Part shown: positions 16,837-25,672 of the stretch, piece after piece
Layout of the letters: the number at the start of each line of letters is the position of its first letter
Numbering within the stretch: the first letter of the stretch is position 1
Assembly (NCBI GenBank): GCA_018268935.1
Contig: JAFDVS010000032.1
Coordinates: 106,316 to 170,315, forward strand
Direction: 5' to 3'
From: Acidobacteriota bacterium
GTDB lineage: Bacteria; Acidobacteriota; Terriglobia; Bryobacterales; Bryobacteraceae
Length of the DNA stretch: 64,000 nucleotides
Program-made: the position numbers and the translations under genes
The notes under the pieces: model-generated
The model's input: the letters and a program-made list of their open reading frames with translations, nothing else
What the model was told of the DNA's origin: nothing
The model's database searches: none

Positions 16837-18159
16837 ATGGCTTCCCCAACGTCCTCGGCAAAAGGCCGTACTCCGGCCCAGACGCAGCAGCCCACCAACT
16901 CCCGGCAGTGGGTGATCGTCTTCGCGGTCACCCTCTCCATCCTGGCCTACATCGACCGGGTCTGCATCTCGCAGGCTGCCCCGCTGATTTCGAAGGATCT
17001 CGGCTTTGACAAGCAGCAGATGGGCTGGGTCTTCTCCGCCTTCGCGCTCGCCTATGCTGCCTTCGAAATCCCCGGCGGCTGGATGGGCGATTGGATGGGC
17101 CCGCGCAAGGTGCTCATGCGCATCGTCATCTGGTGGTCGGCCTTCACAGCGCTCACCGGCGCGATGTGGAACCTCACCTCGATGCTCGCCTGCCGCTTCC
17201 TGTTCGGCGCCGGTGAAGCCGGTTGCTTCCCCAACCTCACCAAGGCCTTCAGCGTCTGGCTGCCGCTGGAGGAACGCGTCCGCGCCCAGGGCATCATGTG
17301 GACCTTCGCCCGCTGGGGCGGCGCCTTCACTCCTCCGCTGGTCATCTGGGTCCTCGGCTACATGAACTGGCGTCAGGCCTTCGTCATGTTCGGCGCCATG
17401 GGCGTCATCTGGGCCGTGTGGTTCTACAAGTGGTTCCGCGACAACCCCAAAGATCACCCCAGCGTCAACGAAGCCGAGTGGCAACTGCTCAAGCACAGCG
17501 CCAGCAACGCCGAAGGCCACGGCAACGTGCCCTGGGGCCTGCTGCTCCGCAACCGCAGCGTGTGGCTGCTCTGGGTGCAATACTTCTGCCTCTCGTTTCC
17601 CTGGTATTTCTACATCACCTGGCTGCCCACCTACCTTCAGGAGTACCGCCAGTTGAGCGCCATCGAAAGCGCCAAGCTCGCCATCTTCCCGCTCTTCTTC
17701 GGAGGCGTGGGTTCGCTCTTCTGCGGCTTCGTTTCACCGGCGCTCACGCGCATGACCGGCAGCGTCAAGACAGCCCGCCGCCTCATCGCCTCGCTCGGCT
17801 TCCTCGGAGCGGGCATCCTGCTGATCCTCTCCATCCAGATGCAGGATCCGCTGCTTGCCATGATCGTGATGGGACTCGCCAGCTTCTGTAACGACCTCGT
17901 CATGCCCGGCGCCTGGGCCGCCTGTATGGACATCGGCGGCAAGTATGCAGGAACGCTCTCCGGCTCCATGAACATGATGGGCAATCTGGCCGGCTTCGTC
18001 GCCCCGCAGGTGGGTGGCTACATTCTCAAACACACCGAGAACGCCAAGGGTGTCGGGGACTGGAACCTGTTCCTCTATGTGATGGCTGGGGTCTACCTCG
18101 CCGGAACGATCGTCTGGCCGTTCATTGATCCCTCCAAGCCGTTGGAGGAAGGAAACTAG
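16837..18159 (+). CDS. MFS transporter, anion:cation symporter (hexuronate/glucarate type)
   Basis: 440 residues with 12 predicted membrane helices, the first at about 25-45 (FAVTLSILAYIDRVCISQAAP). The ACS-family signature appears between helices 2 and 3 (GGWMGDWMGPRKVL) and in FGAGEAGCFPNLTKA on helix 4. Characterised members (ExuT, GudP, phthalate and tartrate carriers) move organic acids with H+ or Na+. No catabolic genes flank it, so the substrate stays open. Twin palindromes lie directly upstream. Its last 4 bp overlap the convergent RNA-ligase-like gene. Confidence 0.92.
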   Translation: MASPTSSAKGRTPAQTQQPTNSRQWVIVFAVTLSILAYIDRVCISQAAPLISKDLGFDKQQMGWVFSAFALAYAAFEIPGGWMGDWMGPRKVLMRIVIWWSAFTALTGAMWNLTSMLACRFLFGAGEAGCFPNLTKAFSVWLPLEERVRAQGIMWTFARWGGAFTPPLVIWVLGYMNWRQAFVMFGAMGVIWAVWFYKWFRDNPKDHPSVNEAEWQLLKHSASNAEGHGNVPWGLLLRNRSVWLLWVQYFCLSFPWYFYITWLPTYLQEYRQLSAIESAKLAIFPLFFGGVGSLFCGFVSPALTRMTGSVKTARRLIASLGFLGAGILLILSIQMQDPLLAMIVMGLASFCNDLVMPGAWAACMDIGGKYAGTLSGSMNMMGNLAGFVAPQVGGYILKHTENAKGVGDWNLFLYVMAGVYLAGTIVWPFIDPSKPLEEGN

Positions 18160-18746
18160 CGCAGGACCGGGATCGGTTCCCGGTCCAACTGCACGGTGGC
18201 CAGATCGAGCCAGCAGTTGTTCTTCGTGTTCTGCACAAACGTTACTTCCTGCACGGGGAAGATCCGCGTGTGGCGGTAGTCCGCCCACATCCGCCGGGCT
18301 TCCGCCAGCACTTCATCCACATTGCCTGCGCCGATCTCCTGGGCAAGGGTGATGTGTGGATGATAGGGAAACGGCTCGTCGTAGTGGACGGCTCCGTCGT
18401 TGAGCCCTGAGTGCAGATCCACCAGCCTGCTGCGGCCCATGCCCAACTCGATATAGATCACGTTGGTGACGGGAAAGACACCGATCTCTGTGGCATGCAG
18501 ATCGAAGGCTGGCAGCCCGGAAATGTGCTCCTGGATATGCTTGACCGCCGCTTCCGCCGAGCCCGGAAGAGGCCGCGGAGGCAACAGCGTGACGTGGGCG
18601 TGGGGATTGCACCCCGGCACCAGGTCACGGCGCAAATCGTCGAGGAAGCGACCGAGCGGGTCAGGTATATACGCCACTAACGCGTAACAATTGATCCCCT
18701 CGGCCCCGGATGAGCCACATTCAGTTGGAGGTAACAATCTGAGCAT
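18156..18746 (-). CDS. 2'-5' RNA ligase family (LigT/2H phosphoesterase) protein
   Basis: 196 residues with the two HxT motifs that define 2H phosphoesterases: HVT at 51-53 in NPHAHVTLLP and HIT at 131-133 in HPHITLAQ, about 80 residues apart as expected. The usual reaction is hydrolysis or formation of 2',5'- or cyclic phosphodiester bonds in RNA or nucleotides. LigT itself is smaller and best known for tRNA-half ligation in vitro, so a general 2H phosphodiesterase call is safer. Convergent 4-bp overlap with the MFS gene; it lies downstream of waaA-lpxK on the same strand with a 3-bp gap, so it may be co-transcribed. Confidence 0.85.
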   Translation of the reverse strand: MLRLLPPTECGSSGAEGINCYALVAYIPDPLGRFLDDLRRDLVPGCNPHAHVTLLPPRPLPGSAEAAVKHIQEHISGLPAFDLHATEIGVFPVTNVIYIELGMGRSRLVDLHSGLNDGAVHYDEPFPYHPHITLAQEIGAGNVDEVLAEARRMWADYRHTRIFPVQEVTFVQNTKNNCWLDLATVQLDREPIPVLR

Positions 18747-18749
18747 GGA

Positions 18750-21113
18750 TTATAGCATTTCGCGCTTGAGCCGGGCGGCCAGCCAGCGTAGCAGCTCCTC
18801 TTCCCGATAGATCGTCAGCCGGGTCTTCAGCCAATAGACCGGCAGCCCGTCCAAAGCAAGTGCGAAGTCCTCCGGCAGGTTGATGACATCCTTCTCGGTA
18901 GTGAGCAGCGCGGCTGCACCTTCCGCCCTGGCATGGTGGGCCAGCCGCCGTAACTGCCCCAGCCGGTAGAAGGCATGATCGCCGAAAGCCCAGCGGAAGC
19001 GCGGCTGGATGCCGAGCCCTTCGAGGGTGCTCCAGAACGACGCCGGGTTGCCGAGCCCGCAGAAAGCGGCCACCGGCGTCTCACCGAAGCCCTCCGGCGG
19101 CTTTGTCTTCCCCGTGGCATGGTTCACCCAGGCCACGCCCTCCATGCGCGCATAGAAGACAGGGGCGGCTGGGTTGTATTCGTGCAGCTTCCGCTCCAGC
19201 CCCCGCCAGGGAGCGGGGAAATCGGCATGGGCAACGAGGAACGCTGAGGCACGCCGCAACTCGGTCAGTGGCTCACGCAGCCGTCCCAACGGGAAAACGC
19301 GCCCGTTCGAGATAGGCCGCAGTCCGTCGATCACCACCAGATCGATATCCCGATGCAGGCGGTAGTGCTGGTAGCCGTCATCAAGCAGAAATACGCTCGG
19401 ATGCAATTGGGCCTCTAACAGCCGGCCCGTCTCCAACCGGTTGGCCCCGATGCCGAGCGCGGCATGCCCGCGCCGCACATGGATCTGCGCCTCGTCGCCG
19501 GTGCGAGACACAGGGCAGGGCTCGGCGGCGGCGAGGATGGTGTGAGGCTCGGGGGAGCGGCGGCGGTAGCCTCGCATGAGGATGGCTGGCTTTTGGCCCT
19601 GCTGGCGTAGCTTCTCGGCCAGGTAGGCAACCACCGGCGTCTTGCCGGTGCCGCCCATGGTGATGCCTCCCGCACTGATAACGGGCGCCTGCAAGCGTCC
19701 CAGCTGGGCCAGCTTGCGTTTGCGGTCGATCGATGCGCCCAGCCGCCACAGGAGCGACAGCGGGTAAAGCAGCAGGCGGAGCAGCAGCGGTTCCACAGGG
19801 ATAGGCAGGGAATCGGAGTAGCAGGCTTCGATGGCGGCTACAGCGCGCCCCGTCGCGCCGCGTTTGGCTTCGGCCAGTTTCGCCGCCCGCGTCCCGATCG
19901 CAGTCCTCGCGGCAGGGTCGTCCAAGAGCCTTGTTACCGCCGCGGCGAGCTCCGCCGGGCCGGCGATTTCGCACACCGCGCCCGCGGCCCGGAACTCGTC
20001 CCCGATGTCCGGGAAGTTCTCCATATGCGGCCCGATGATCACCGGCTTGGCAAAGAAGGCCGGCTCCAGGATGTTGTGCCCGCCGCGCTGGGCCAATGTC
20101 CCGCCCATGAACACGACATCGGCTAAGGTGAACAGCGACGCCAGTTCGCCCATGCTGTCGAGCAACAGGACGCCTGGCAATTCCAATTGCGAGCCCTGTG
20201 ACAGTTGGGATCTGCGAAGGAAGCGCACTCCGGCCTGTTCCAGCTTCGAGGCGGTGAGGCCGAAGCGCTCCGGGCGGCGCGGGGCAATCATCCAGAGCAG
20301 GCCCGGGCGGCTGGTCTGCCGGATCGCATCGATGACCACATCCTCTTCATCGGGATCGCCATCCACGGCCGGCGGCATGGTGCTGGCCGCGATCACAATC
20401 TGCGACGGCCGCACTTGGCCAAGGAAAGCGGTGATCGCTTCGGGTGGCTTCAGTTGGTCCACGCGGAAGTCGTACTTGAGGTTGCCGATCACCTGGATCT
20501 TTGCGGGGGGCGCACCCAGCGCCTCATAGCGTTCGCGGCCGATCTCGTTCTGCAACAGCAGCGCGTCCGGCCACTGCAAGGTGTACTCGAAGATACGGCG
20601 GTAGCGCAGGTATTTCGGATAGGCGCGGTCGGAGATGCGGCCATTGACGATCAGCAAGCCGCAGCCGAAGCGCTTGGTCTCGTGATAGAGGTTGGGCCAG
20701 ATCTCGGTTTCCATCACGATCACCATGCGCGGGCGCAGGCGCCGCAGCACGCGCCGCACCACCCAGCACAGATCGAGCGGGGCGTAGAAGATGAAATCCG
20801 CCAGGCCTTGCAGTTTCTCTTCGGCGATCTGGCGCCCGGCTACGGTGGTGACGGATACATAGAGCCGCTGCATCGGGAACTGGCGGCGCAGTTGCCGCAG
20901 CAACTCGATCGAGGAGACCACTTCGCCCACCGAGACGGCATGCAACCAAATGCCGCCGGGAACCGTCGCATCCCAGTTGGAAGGCCTGGCGCCGAACCGC
21001 TCGCGAATCCCTTTCCAATAGCGGCGGTCCCGCAACCCGCGGCGCAACAGGTAGAGTAGGATCAGAGGGAATGCGAGTGCCCCAAGGAGGCGATAGAAAA
21101 GATAGATGAACAC
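18750..21113 (-). CDS. waaA-lpxK: Fused Kdo transferase (WaaA) and lipid A 4'-kinase (LpxK)
   Basis: 787 residues from a GTG at 21113. Residues 1-~430 match WaaA: membrane-anchoring MFIYLFYRLLGALAFP, SVGE with the conserved Glu64, METEIWPN at 134-141 and GGHNILEPA at 344-352. Residues ~440-787 match LpxK: P-loop GGITMGGTGKTP at 482-493 and DDGYQHYRLHRD at 578-589. The first half adds Kdo from CMP-Kdo to lipid A precursor; the second phosphorylates the 4' position of the tetraacyldisaccharide with ATP. Both act at the inner face of the inner membrane, so the fusion joins consecutive steps of one pathway, with LpxK action preceding WaaA. The frame is continuous with no stop at the junction. Its 5' end overlaps a divergent gene by 8 bp. 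Confidence 0.95.
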   Translation of the reverse strand: MFIYLFYRLLGALAFPLILLYLLRRGLRDRRYWKGIRERFGARPSNWDATVPGGIWLHAVSVGEVVSSIELLRQLRRQFPMQRLYVSVTTVAGRQIAEEKLQGLADFIFYAPLDLCWVVRRVLRRLRPRMVIVMETEIWPNLYHETKRFGCGLLIVNGRISDRAYPKYLRYRRIFEYTLQWPDALLLQNEIGRERYEALGAPPAKIQVIGNLKYDFRVDQLKPPEAITAFLGQVRPSQIVIAASTMPPAVDGDPDEEDVVIDAIRQTSRPGLLWMIAPRRPERFGLTASKLEQAGVRFLRRSQLSQGSQLELPGVLLLDSMGELASLFTLADVVFMGGTLAQRGGHNILEPAFFAKPVIIGPHMENFPDIGDEFRAAGAVCEIAGPAELAAAVTRLLDDPAARTAIGTRAAKLAEAKRGATGRAVAAIEACYSDSLPIPVEPLLLRLLLYPLSLLWRLGASIDRKRKLAQLGRLQAPVISAGGITMGGTGKTPVVAYLAEKLRQQGQKPAILMRGYRRRSPEPHTILAAAEPCPVSRTGDEAQIHVRRGHAALGIGANRLETGRLLEAQLHPSVFLLDDGYQHYRLHRDIDLVVIDGLRPISNGRVFPLGRLREPLTELRRASAFLVAHADFPAPWRGLERKLHEYNPAAPVFYARMEGVAWVNHATGKTKPPEGFGETPVAAFCGLGNPASFWSTLEGLGIQPRFRWAFGDHAFYRLGQLRRLAHHARAEGAAALLTTEKDVINLPEDFALALDGLPVYWLKTRLTIYREEELLRWLAARLKREML

Positions 21114-21696
21114 GCGCGGATGGTTGTTCTTGCTCCTACTGAGTATAACGGCTCAGGCCGTGGATAAGGACAAGTTCAAGGTTGAGGACGCCTCCACATA
21201 CTCTTCGAAACAGACCAACAGCGGACTGACGATCGCCGTCATCCCGTACACCACGCAGGAACAGATGAAGGCCGCTTTCGGCAAGGTGAACCTCATCGAG
21301 TTCGGTGTGCTGCCGGTGATGGTGGTGATGAAGAACGAGTCAGGGAAGACGCTCAACCTGAATGCGATGGAAGTGTCGTATATGACTCCCACGCGGCGCG
21401 AGGTGGCTTCCACGCCTTCCGATGAGGTGCGCTTCCTCGATTCGCCGCAGCGCCCGAACATGGGTCCTGGGCGGTACCCGAATCCGCTGCCGCAACGCAA
21501 GAAGAAGAGCAAGCTGGCTATTGATGAGATCGACGGTTATGCGTTCCACGCCAAGATGATTCCTGCGGGCGAGTCGGCGCATGGCTTCTTCTATTTTCAG
21601 ATCGGGCACCGGCCGGGGTCGCAGATCTATGTTCGCGGCATCGTGGAAGCGCCCACCAACAAGGAACTGCTGTTCTTCGAGATCCCGATGAATTGA
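21106..21696 (+). CDS. Exported hypothetical protein
   Basis: 196 residues with a clear signal peptide (MNTRGWLFLLLLSITAQA). The mature part is mostly beta-predicted, with a central MVVMKNESGKTLNLNAMEVSYMTP segment resembling Ig-like secreted domains and a Pro/Arg/Lys-rich loop (QRPNMGPGRYPNPLPQRKKK). No family was recognised. The ATG at 21106 overlaps the divergent waaA-lpxK start by 8 bp, so each promoter must lie inside the other gene. It is followed after 32 bp by the RidA gene on the same strand. Confidence 0.7.
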   Translation: MNTRGWLFLLLLSITAQAVDKDKFKVEDASTYSSKQTNSGLTIAVIPYTTQEQMKAAFGKVNLIEFGVLPVMVVMKNESGKTLNLNAMEVSYMTPTRREVASTPSDEVRFLDSPQRPNMGPGRYPNPLPQRKKKSKLAIDEIDGYAFHAKMIPAGESAHGFFYFQIGHRPGSQIYVRGIVEAPTNKELLFFEIPMN

Positions 21697-21728
21697 GGCG
21701 AGTGGGAGGAGTTTGGCATGATAGCCGA

Positions 21729-22166
21729 ATGAAATCCTCCAGACGCAACCTGTTGGCCGCTGCCGCCCTGGCTCCGGCCGCTGCTTCGGCACAGAAGAAA
21801 TCCTCGCGCCAATCGCACTGGCCCAAGGGCCGCCCCACGGATGGCAAGAAGCCACTCTATTCGCCGGTGGTCACCTGCAACGGCTTTGCCTTCGTTTCCG
21901 GAACCGGCAAGATCGACGGCGGCTCCATTGAAGAACAGACCAAGTATTGTCTGGATAGCATTGAAGACAGTCTGAAGGCTGTGGGCTCGTCGATGGCCAA
22001 GGCCGTGAAGTGCAATGTCTATCTCTCCGATATCAATCTCTATGCACCGATGAACGAGGTGTTCCGTGGCCGCTTTGGCGACAATCCTCCGGCGCGCACG
22101 ACGGTCGCCGTTGCGGCCATCCCCTTCAACTGCATGGTGGAAATTGAAGTGATCGCAGAAGCCTGA
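21729..22166 (+). CDS. RidA/YjgF family protein with Tat-type signal
   Basis: 145 residues from the ATG at 21729. Residues 1-22 form a Tat-like signal (KSSRRNLLAAAALAPAAASA). The rest is the RidA fold: YSPVVTCNGFAFVSGTGKID, a central EEQTKYCLDSIEDSLKAVGSS helix and the C-terminal NPPARTTVAVAAIPF, where the conserved Arg that binds the carboxylate is present. Cytoplasmic RidA hydrolyses reactive enamine/imine intermediates; an exported copy is atypical and its substrate is unknown. The frame is open 12 codons upstream, but the signal peptide sets the start. Confidence 0.88.
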   Translation: MKSSRRNLLAAAALAPAAASAQKKSSRQSHWPKGRPTDGKKPLYSPVVTCNGFAFVSGTGKIDGGSIEEQTKYCLDSIEDSLKAVGSSMAKAVKCNVYLSDINLYAPMNEVFRGRFGDNPPARTTVAVAAIPFNCMVEIEVIAEA

Positions 22167-22232
22167 AACCGGATGCTCTTCTCACGTGTCTTAATCGGTG
22201 AGAGGAGTTTGCCACACGGCAAAAACAAATAT

Positions 22233-22673
22233 ATGAAACTTAATCAAATGACGTGGATGGCAGCAGGGTTTTTCGGGATTGTGTCGATGGTCTCCGCCCA
22301 ATCCAGCATGAGGGCGTCCATCTCCGGCCGAGGCGGGGACTCGGGTAAATGCACGATCGAAGTGGAAGTGGACGATGCGGCGGATGTGGAGATCCGGCAG
22401 GATATGGGCCGGATCCACACACTCAATGGCCAGCGGGCGAACTTCCGCCGATTTCAGTGCAACCAGCCCATGCCGGTCAACATGGCCGAGTTCCGTTTCC
22501 GCGGCATTGACGGACGCGGCCGCGTGGAGTTAGTGCGCGATCCGCGGTCGAACCGTGGCGTGGCCGTGGTTCGCATCCACGATCCGAAGGGTGGCCGCGA
22601 GGGATACACGTTTGACCTCGAGTGGCGCGGCGCCTTCGCCGGCGGGAACAACTCCGGTTGGCGGCGGCGCTAA
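22233..22673 (+). CDS. Exported hypothetical protein
   Basis: 146 residues from the ATG at 22233, preceding a signal peptide (MTWMAAGFFGIVSMVSAQ). The mature ~120 residues contain two cysteines (GKCTIEVEVDD and FQCNQPMP) that may form a disulfide, a charged beta-rich core and an Arg-rich C-terminus. No family was recognised; it resembles short secreted acidobacterial proteins. The frame is open 20 codons further upstream without a signal peptide. Its stop overlaps the convergent membrane-protein gene by 4 bp. Confidence 0.65.
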   Translation: MKLNQMTWMAAGFFGIVSMVSAQSSMRASISGRGGDSGKCTIEVEVDDAADVEIRQDMGRIHTLNGQRANFRRFQCNQPMPVNMAEFRFRGIDGRGRVELVRDPRSNRGVAVVRIHDPKGGREGYTFDLEWRGAFAGGNNSGWRRR

Positions 22674-23863
22674 GCGGGTTGATGCTGTTGGGATCGCGGC
22701 TTGAGCAACACGGCAGAGATCGCGATCAATGCGAACAGCGTCTCCATGGCGATCAGATGGTAGAGGTCCTTCGAGGACGGAATGAAGGACTTCGCCATTG
22801 AGTTCACCACCGACGTCACCAACAACAACAGAAACAGCGGAGCAGGTTCGCGGAATCGCTCTACCAGATAAGCCACGATCACGGTGCTGACGACAACGAA
22901 TGTCCACAGCGCCGTCTGATCGAGGCTGGGCTTGTTGCGCTGGAAGTCGATGGAGAAGGCGCAGTAGGTCATGGTGATGGCGATGTGTCTTGCCGAAGGT
23001 ACGTAGAGCAGTGCCAGCGCAAGCAACACCGCGCCTACGTAGGTGTAGCTGGCGCGGGCGGGCATGTCATCGGCGAACAGGGCGAGGGGAATGAGCAATG
23101 CGGCGGCGATGTTGGATTGCTTCGGAATCGGCGGCGCGGTGAGTTGATGGCGATTGCGCCATGCGGCCAGCCCGAGACCCACGCCCAGCATGAAGCCGAA
23201 GAAGAGCTCCATCTGCTTCCAATAGCCGATCAAGGGATTGGGATACGGTTTGCCGAGCACCTGGATGTAGCCGCCGAATCCGAAGCCGATGGCCCCGCAG
23301 ATGGCGCCGATCCAGGCGAAATCCCAGAGGATCCTGTTACGCAGCCAGACAAGCACGGCGGCGGCTCCGGCGATGAGCCCGAACCAGACCTCGGCGCGCG
23401 GCCTGTCTGTCGGATGCGAGAAGTAGATGAGCTTCGGTTCGTTGAGTAGCTTCCAGCCGGCGAAGGTGGCGATCGCCATGAGGGCGACGGCGATGAGAAT
23501 GTCGCGGCGCTTAAGCTGGTCGCGGATGAGCGCGAGAGCGATGATGGGCCCGCCGAGAAACCCCCACATCGCCCCCTTGAGGGCGAGGCCGGTGAGGCCC
23601 CAGGCGCGCGTTGGTTCGGCGAGGGCGAGGCCGATGGTTTGCCCGTACGTTTCCTGTCCTCCGAAGCCGATGCCGACCGCGCCGAATGCGGCGACGATGG
23701 CTGCGTCGTCTCCACGGCGATCGAGCAGCAGGCAGAGGCAGAGAGCGACGAGAGCTCCGGGGATCATCGCGCCGAGCGGGCCTCCACCGATGTAGCCGCG
23801 CAGGCCCCAACCGAGAGACATGGTGAGGGCAGGGAAGAGAATCCAACGGGCGATGGGGGGCAT
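22670..23863 (-). CDS. Polytopic membrane protein of unknown function
   Basis: 397 residues from an ATG at 23863; a GTG 12 bp further upstream is possible. About 12 hydrophobic segments run through the whole length, with glycine-rich helices (GWGLRGYIGGGPLGAMIPGA, GIGFGGQETYGQ) and a soluble loop near 195-230. No transporter signature (MFS, DMT, EamA) was recognised. Most of the charged residues are in short loops, as expected for an integral membrane protein. It is convergent with the hypothetical at 22233 and divergent from the hydrolase-cupin gene. Confidence 0.7.
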   Translation of the reverse strand: MPPIARWILFPALTMSLGWGLRGYIGGGPLGAMIPGALVALCLCLLLDRRGDDAAIVAAFGAVGIGFGGQETYGQTIGLALAEPTRAWGLTGLALKGAMWGFLGGPIIALALIRDQLKRRDILIAVALMAIATFAGWKLLNEPKLIYFSHPTDRPRAEVWFGLIAGAAAVLVWLRNRILWDFAWIGAICGAIGFGFGGYIQVLGKPYPNPLIGYWKQMELFFGFMLGVGLGLAAWRNRHQLTAPPIPKQSNIAAALLIPLALFADDMPARASYTYVGAVLLALALLYVPSARHIAITMTYCAFSIDFQRNKPSLDQTALWTFVVVSTVIVAYLVERFREPAPLFLLLLVTSVVNSMAKSFIPSSKDLYHLIAMETLFALIAISAVLLKPRSQQHQPA

Positions 23864-23898
23864 AGGCAACTTCACAAGGTATCACGGCTGGCGTGTGC

Positions 23899-23917
23899 TA
23901 CGATTATTGAAATCGTA
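23899..23917. promoter_or_regulatory. Inverted repeat spanning the start of the hydrolase-cupin gene
   Basis: TACGAT (23899-23904) and ATCGTA (23912-23917) are perfect arms 7 bp apart, with the right arm ending on the A of the start ATG at 23917. It could act as an operator for the divergent pair or as a hairpin in the 5' leader. No Shine-Dalgarno sequence is obvious here. Confidence 0.35.
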
Positions 23918-25590
23918 TGCGTAGTCTCCTTGTGTTGGCTCCGGTGGCCTTGATGGCCCCGCTGCTCGAAGCGAGCGTCAATGCCGACTCCGTGCCGGTG
24001 CGTCTGGAGTTGCGTACGGCGCGCGTGGGAGGGACGTTGCTATTGCCGAAGGACGGCAAGCCTTATCCATGCGTGGTGTTGGTGGGCGGAACGTTATCGC
24101 AACTGCGTGACGGCGACTTGCAGCGGCCGGGTGTTCCGGAACGGAAAGCGATTCTGCGGTTAGCGGAGTCACTGAGCATTGCCGGATTCGGTAGTTTCCG
24201 TTATGACCAGGTGGGGCAGGGCGAGAGCGAGGCGAAGGCCGGTTACAAGGATCTGTACGCTGGAGACGCGGAGGTGCTGGCGGAGATCTACACCTATCTG
24301 CGCGGGCGTGCGGAGTGTACGAAGGTGATTGCCGTTGGGGAAAGCGCCGGGGCTTATGTTGCGAGCCTGGCGGCGAAAGCGGGCGCGCATGCCGATGGAT
24401 ACATATTCCTGGGTGGATTCTGCGGAAAGGCAGAGGAGATTTTCTCCTTCAATCACGGCCGGCTGGCGGAGTATGTGGACCGGAGCGCCGCCAACGCCGA
24501 GTGGGCGCGAGCGAACGGGTTGGCACGCTACATCGCTTATGGACGCAAGTGGAAGGAGATGTTCGCGGCGGCGCGGGCCGGCCGGCTTACGTACGAGGTG
24601 ACTGACGGCGGGTTTCGGGAGACCGCACAACTGGCGCGGCGGAAGGAAGAGCTCGACTTGCCTCCCGATGCGATGTTCGCCTACGTGAAGGGGCCTGTGC
24701 TCGCGGTGGCCGGAGCGCGCGACCGCAATGTGCCCGCGGAGCATGCTGCCTGCATTGCTGAGACGATACGGAAAACCGGGAACCAGCAGGTGCAGAGCTT
24801 GCTGATTGACGATGCGGACCACAGTTTTCAGATTGCACCGGCGGACACGGACACGGCTATCCGCGAGCGGTTTACGTTCGCTTCCTTCAAGCGGCCGTAT
24901 CATCCGCAACTGGACCGCGAGGTGCTCCAGTGGCTGGAGGAATTCTTCCCTGTTCATGGGCATCATCACGAACCGGAAGGGCCGGCGAAGAATAGCGCTC
25001 TGGACAAGACCCTCTATTCGCGGGCGGTGCAAGCGCCGGAATCCGATCCACAGACAGTGACTTCGCCGCCACGGCTGCATCTTGCTCCAGGCGTGACGAT
25101 CATCGACGATATCCGCGACAAAACGAAGACTGCCGGCGTGGAGACGCTGGAGGGCCGCATCGGGCCGCTGCTGCGGACCGGTGAAATGCGGGCGCATTTT
25201 ATCGACATGCAGGCCGGCTTGTATCTGGAGGAGCATCCGCACACCAAGGGGTCGATCATCTACACGGTGCGTGGACAGTGGGGACTGAAGAGCCTGGGCC
25301 GCTGGCATCTGATGAAGCCGGGGAGCCTGTATTGGTTTGGGGACAACATTCCGACGGGGTTCCAAGTGCCGTTCCGTGAAGATGCGATGATTCTCATTTT
25401 CAAGGCTACTCCGGGGAGTGAGGATGGCGAGTTTCGCAAGTATCTGGAGCGGTTGGCGGAAGACTTGAAGCGCGATGAGAAAGCGGGCGCGGTTTTCCGG
25501 CTGGTGGATTTGCGGGCCGATCATCCGGCGCTGCAGTTCGCGCGGGAAGTGAATCCGCGGTTCGACGCCGAGTTTCCGCGGAAGAAGTAA
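23917..25590 (+). CDS. Exported alpha/beta hydrolase fused to a C-terminal cupin
   Basis: 557 residues with a signal peptide (SLLVLAPVALMAPLLEAS). The alpha/beta hydrolase spans ~28-345: nucleophile elbow GESAG at 141-145 (Ser143), acid Asp269 in AVAGARDRN and His302 in DDADHSF, a complete triad in the expected order. After a His/Pro linker (HGHHHEPEGP ~348-357), residues ~385-520 form a cupin with EEHPHTKGSIIYTVRGQWGL at 438-457 (His440, His442 and a Gly-rich turn). This suggests an exported esterase or amidase with an attached metal- or sugar-binding beta-barrel. The substrate is unknown. No stop or frameshift at the junction. Confidence 0.85.
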   Translation: MRSLLVLAPVALMAPLLEASVNADSVPVRLELRTARVGGTLLLPKDGKPYPCVVLVGGTLSQLRDGDLQRPGVPERKAILRLAESLSIAGFGSFRYDQVGQGESEAKAGYKDLYAGDAEVLAEIYTYLRGRAECTKVIAVGESAGAYVASLAAKAGAHADGYIFLGGFCGKAEEIFSFNHGRLAEYVDRSAANAEWARANGLARYIAYGRKWKEMFAAARAGRLTYEVTDGGFRETAQLARRKEELDLPPDAMFAYVKGPVLAVAGARDRNVPAEHAACIAETIRKTGNQQVQSLLIDDADHSFQIAPADTDTAIRERFTFASFKRPYHPQLDREVLQWLEEFFPVHGHHHEPEGPAKNSALDKTLYSRAVQAPESDPQTVTSPPRLHLAPGVTIIDDIRDKTKTAGVETLEGRIGPLLRTGEMRAHFIDMQAGLYLEEHPHTKGSIIYTVRGQWGLKSLGRWHLMKPGSLYWFGDNIPTGFQVPFREDAMILIFKATPGSEDGEFRKYLERLAEDLKRDEKAGAVFRLVDLRADHPALQFAREVNPRFDAEFPRKK

Positions 25591-25672
25591 GTATCGATGC
25601 CTGGAGAACGAATCCAAGTGTGCCCCGATCTGCGTATTACGAATTTGACGATATTGCTACAGGAGATTTCCT

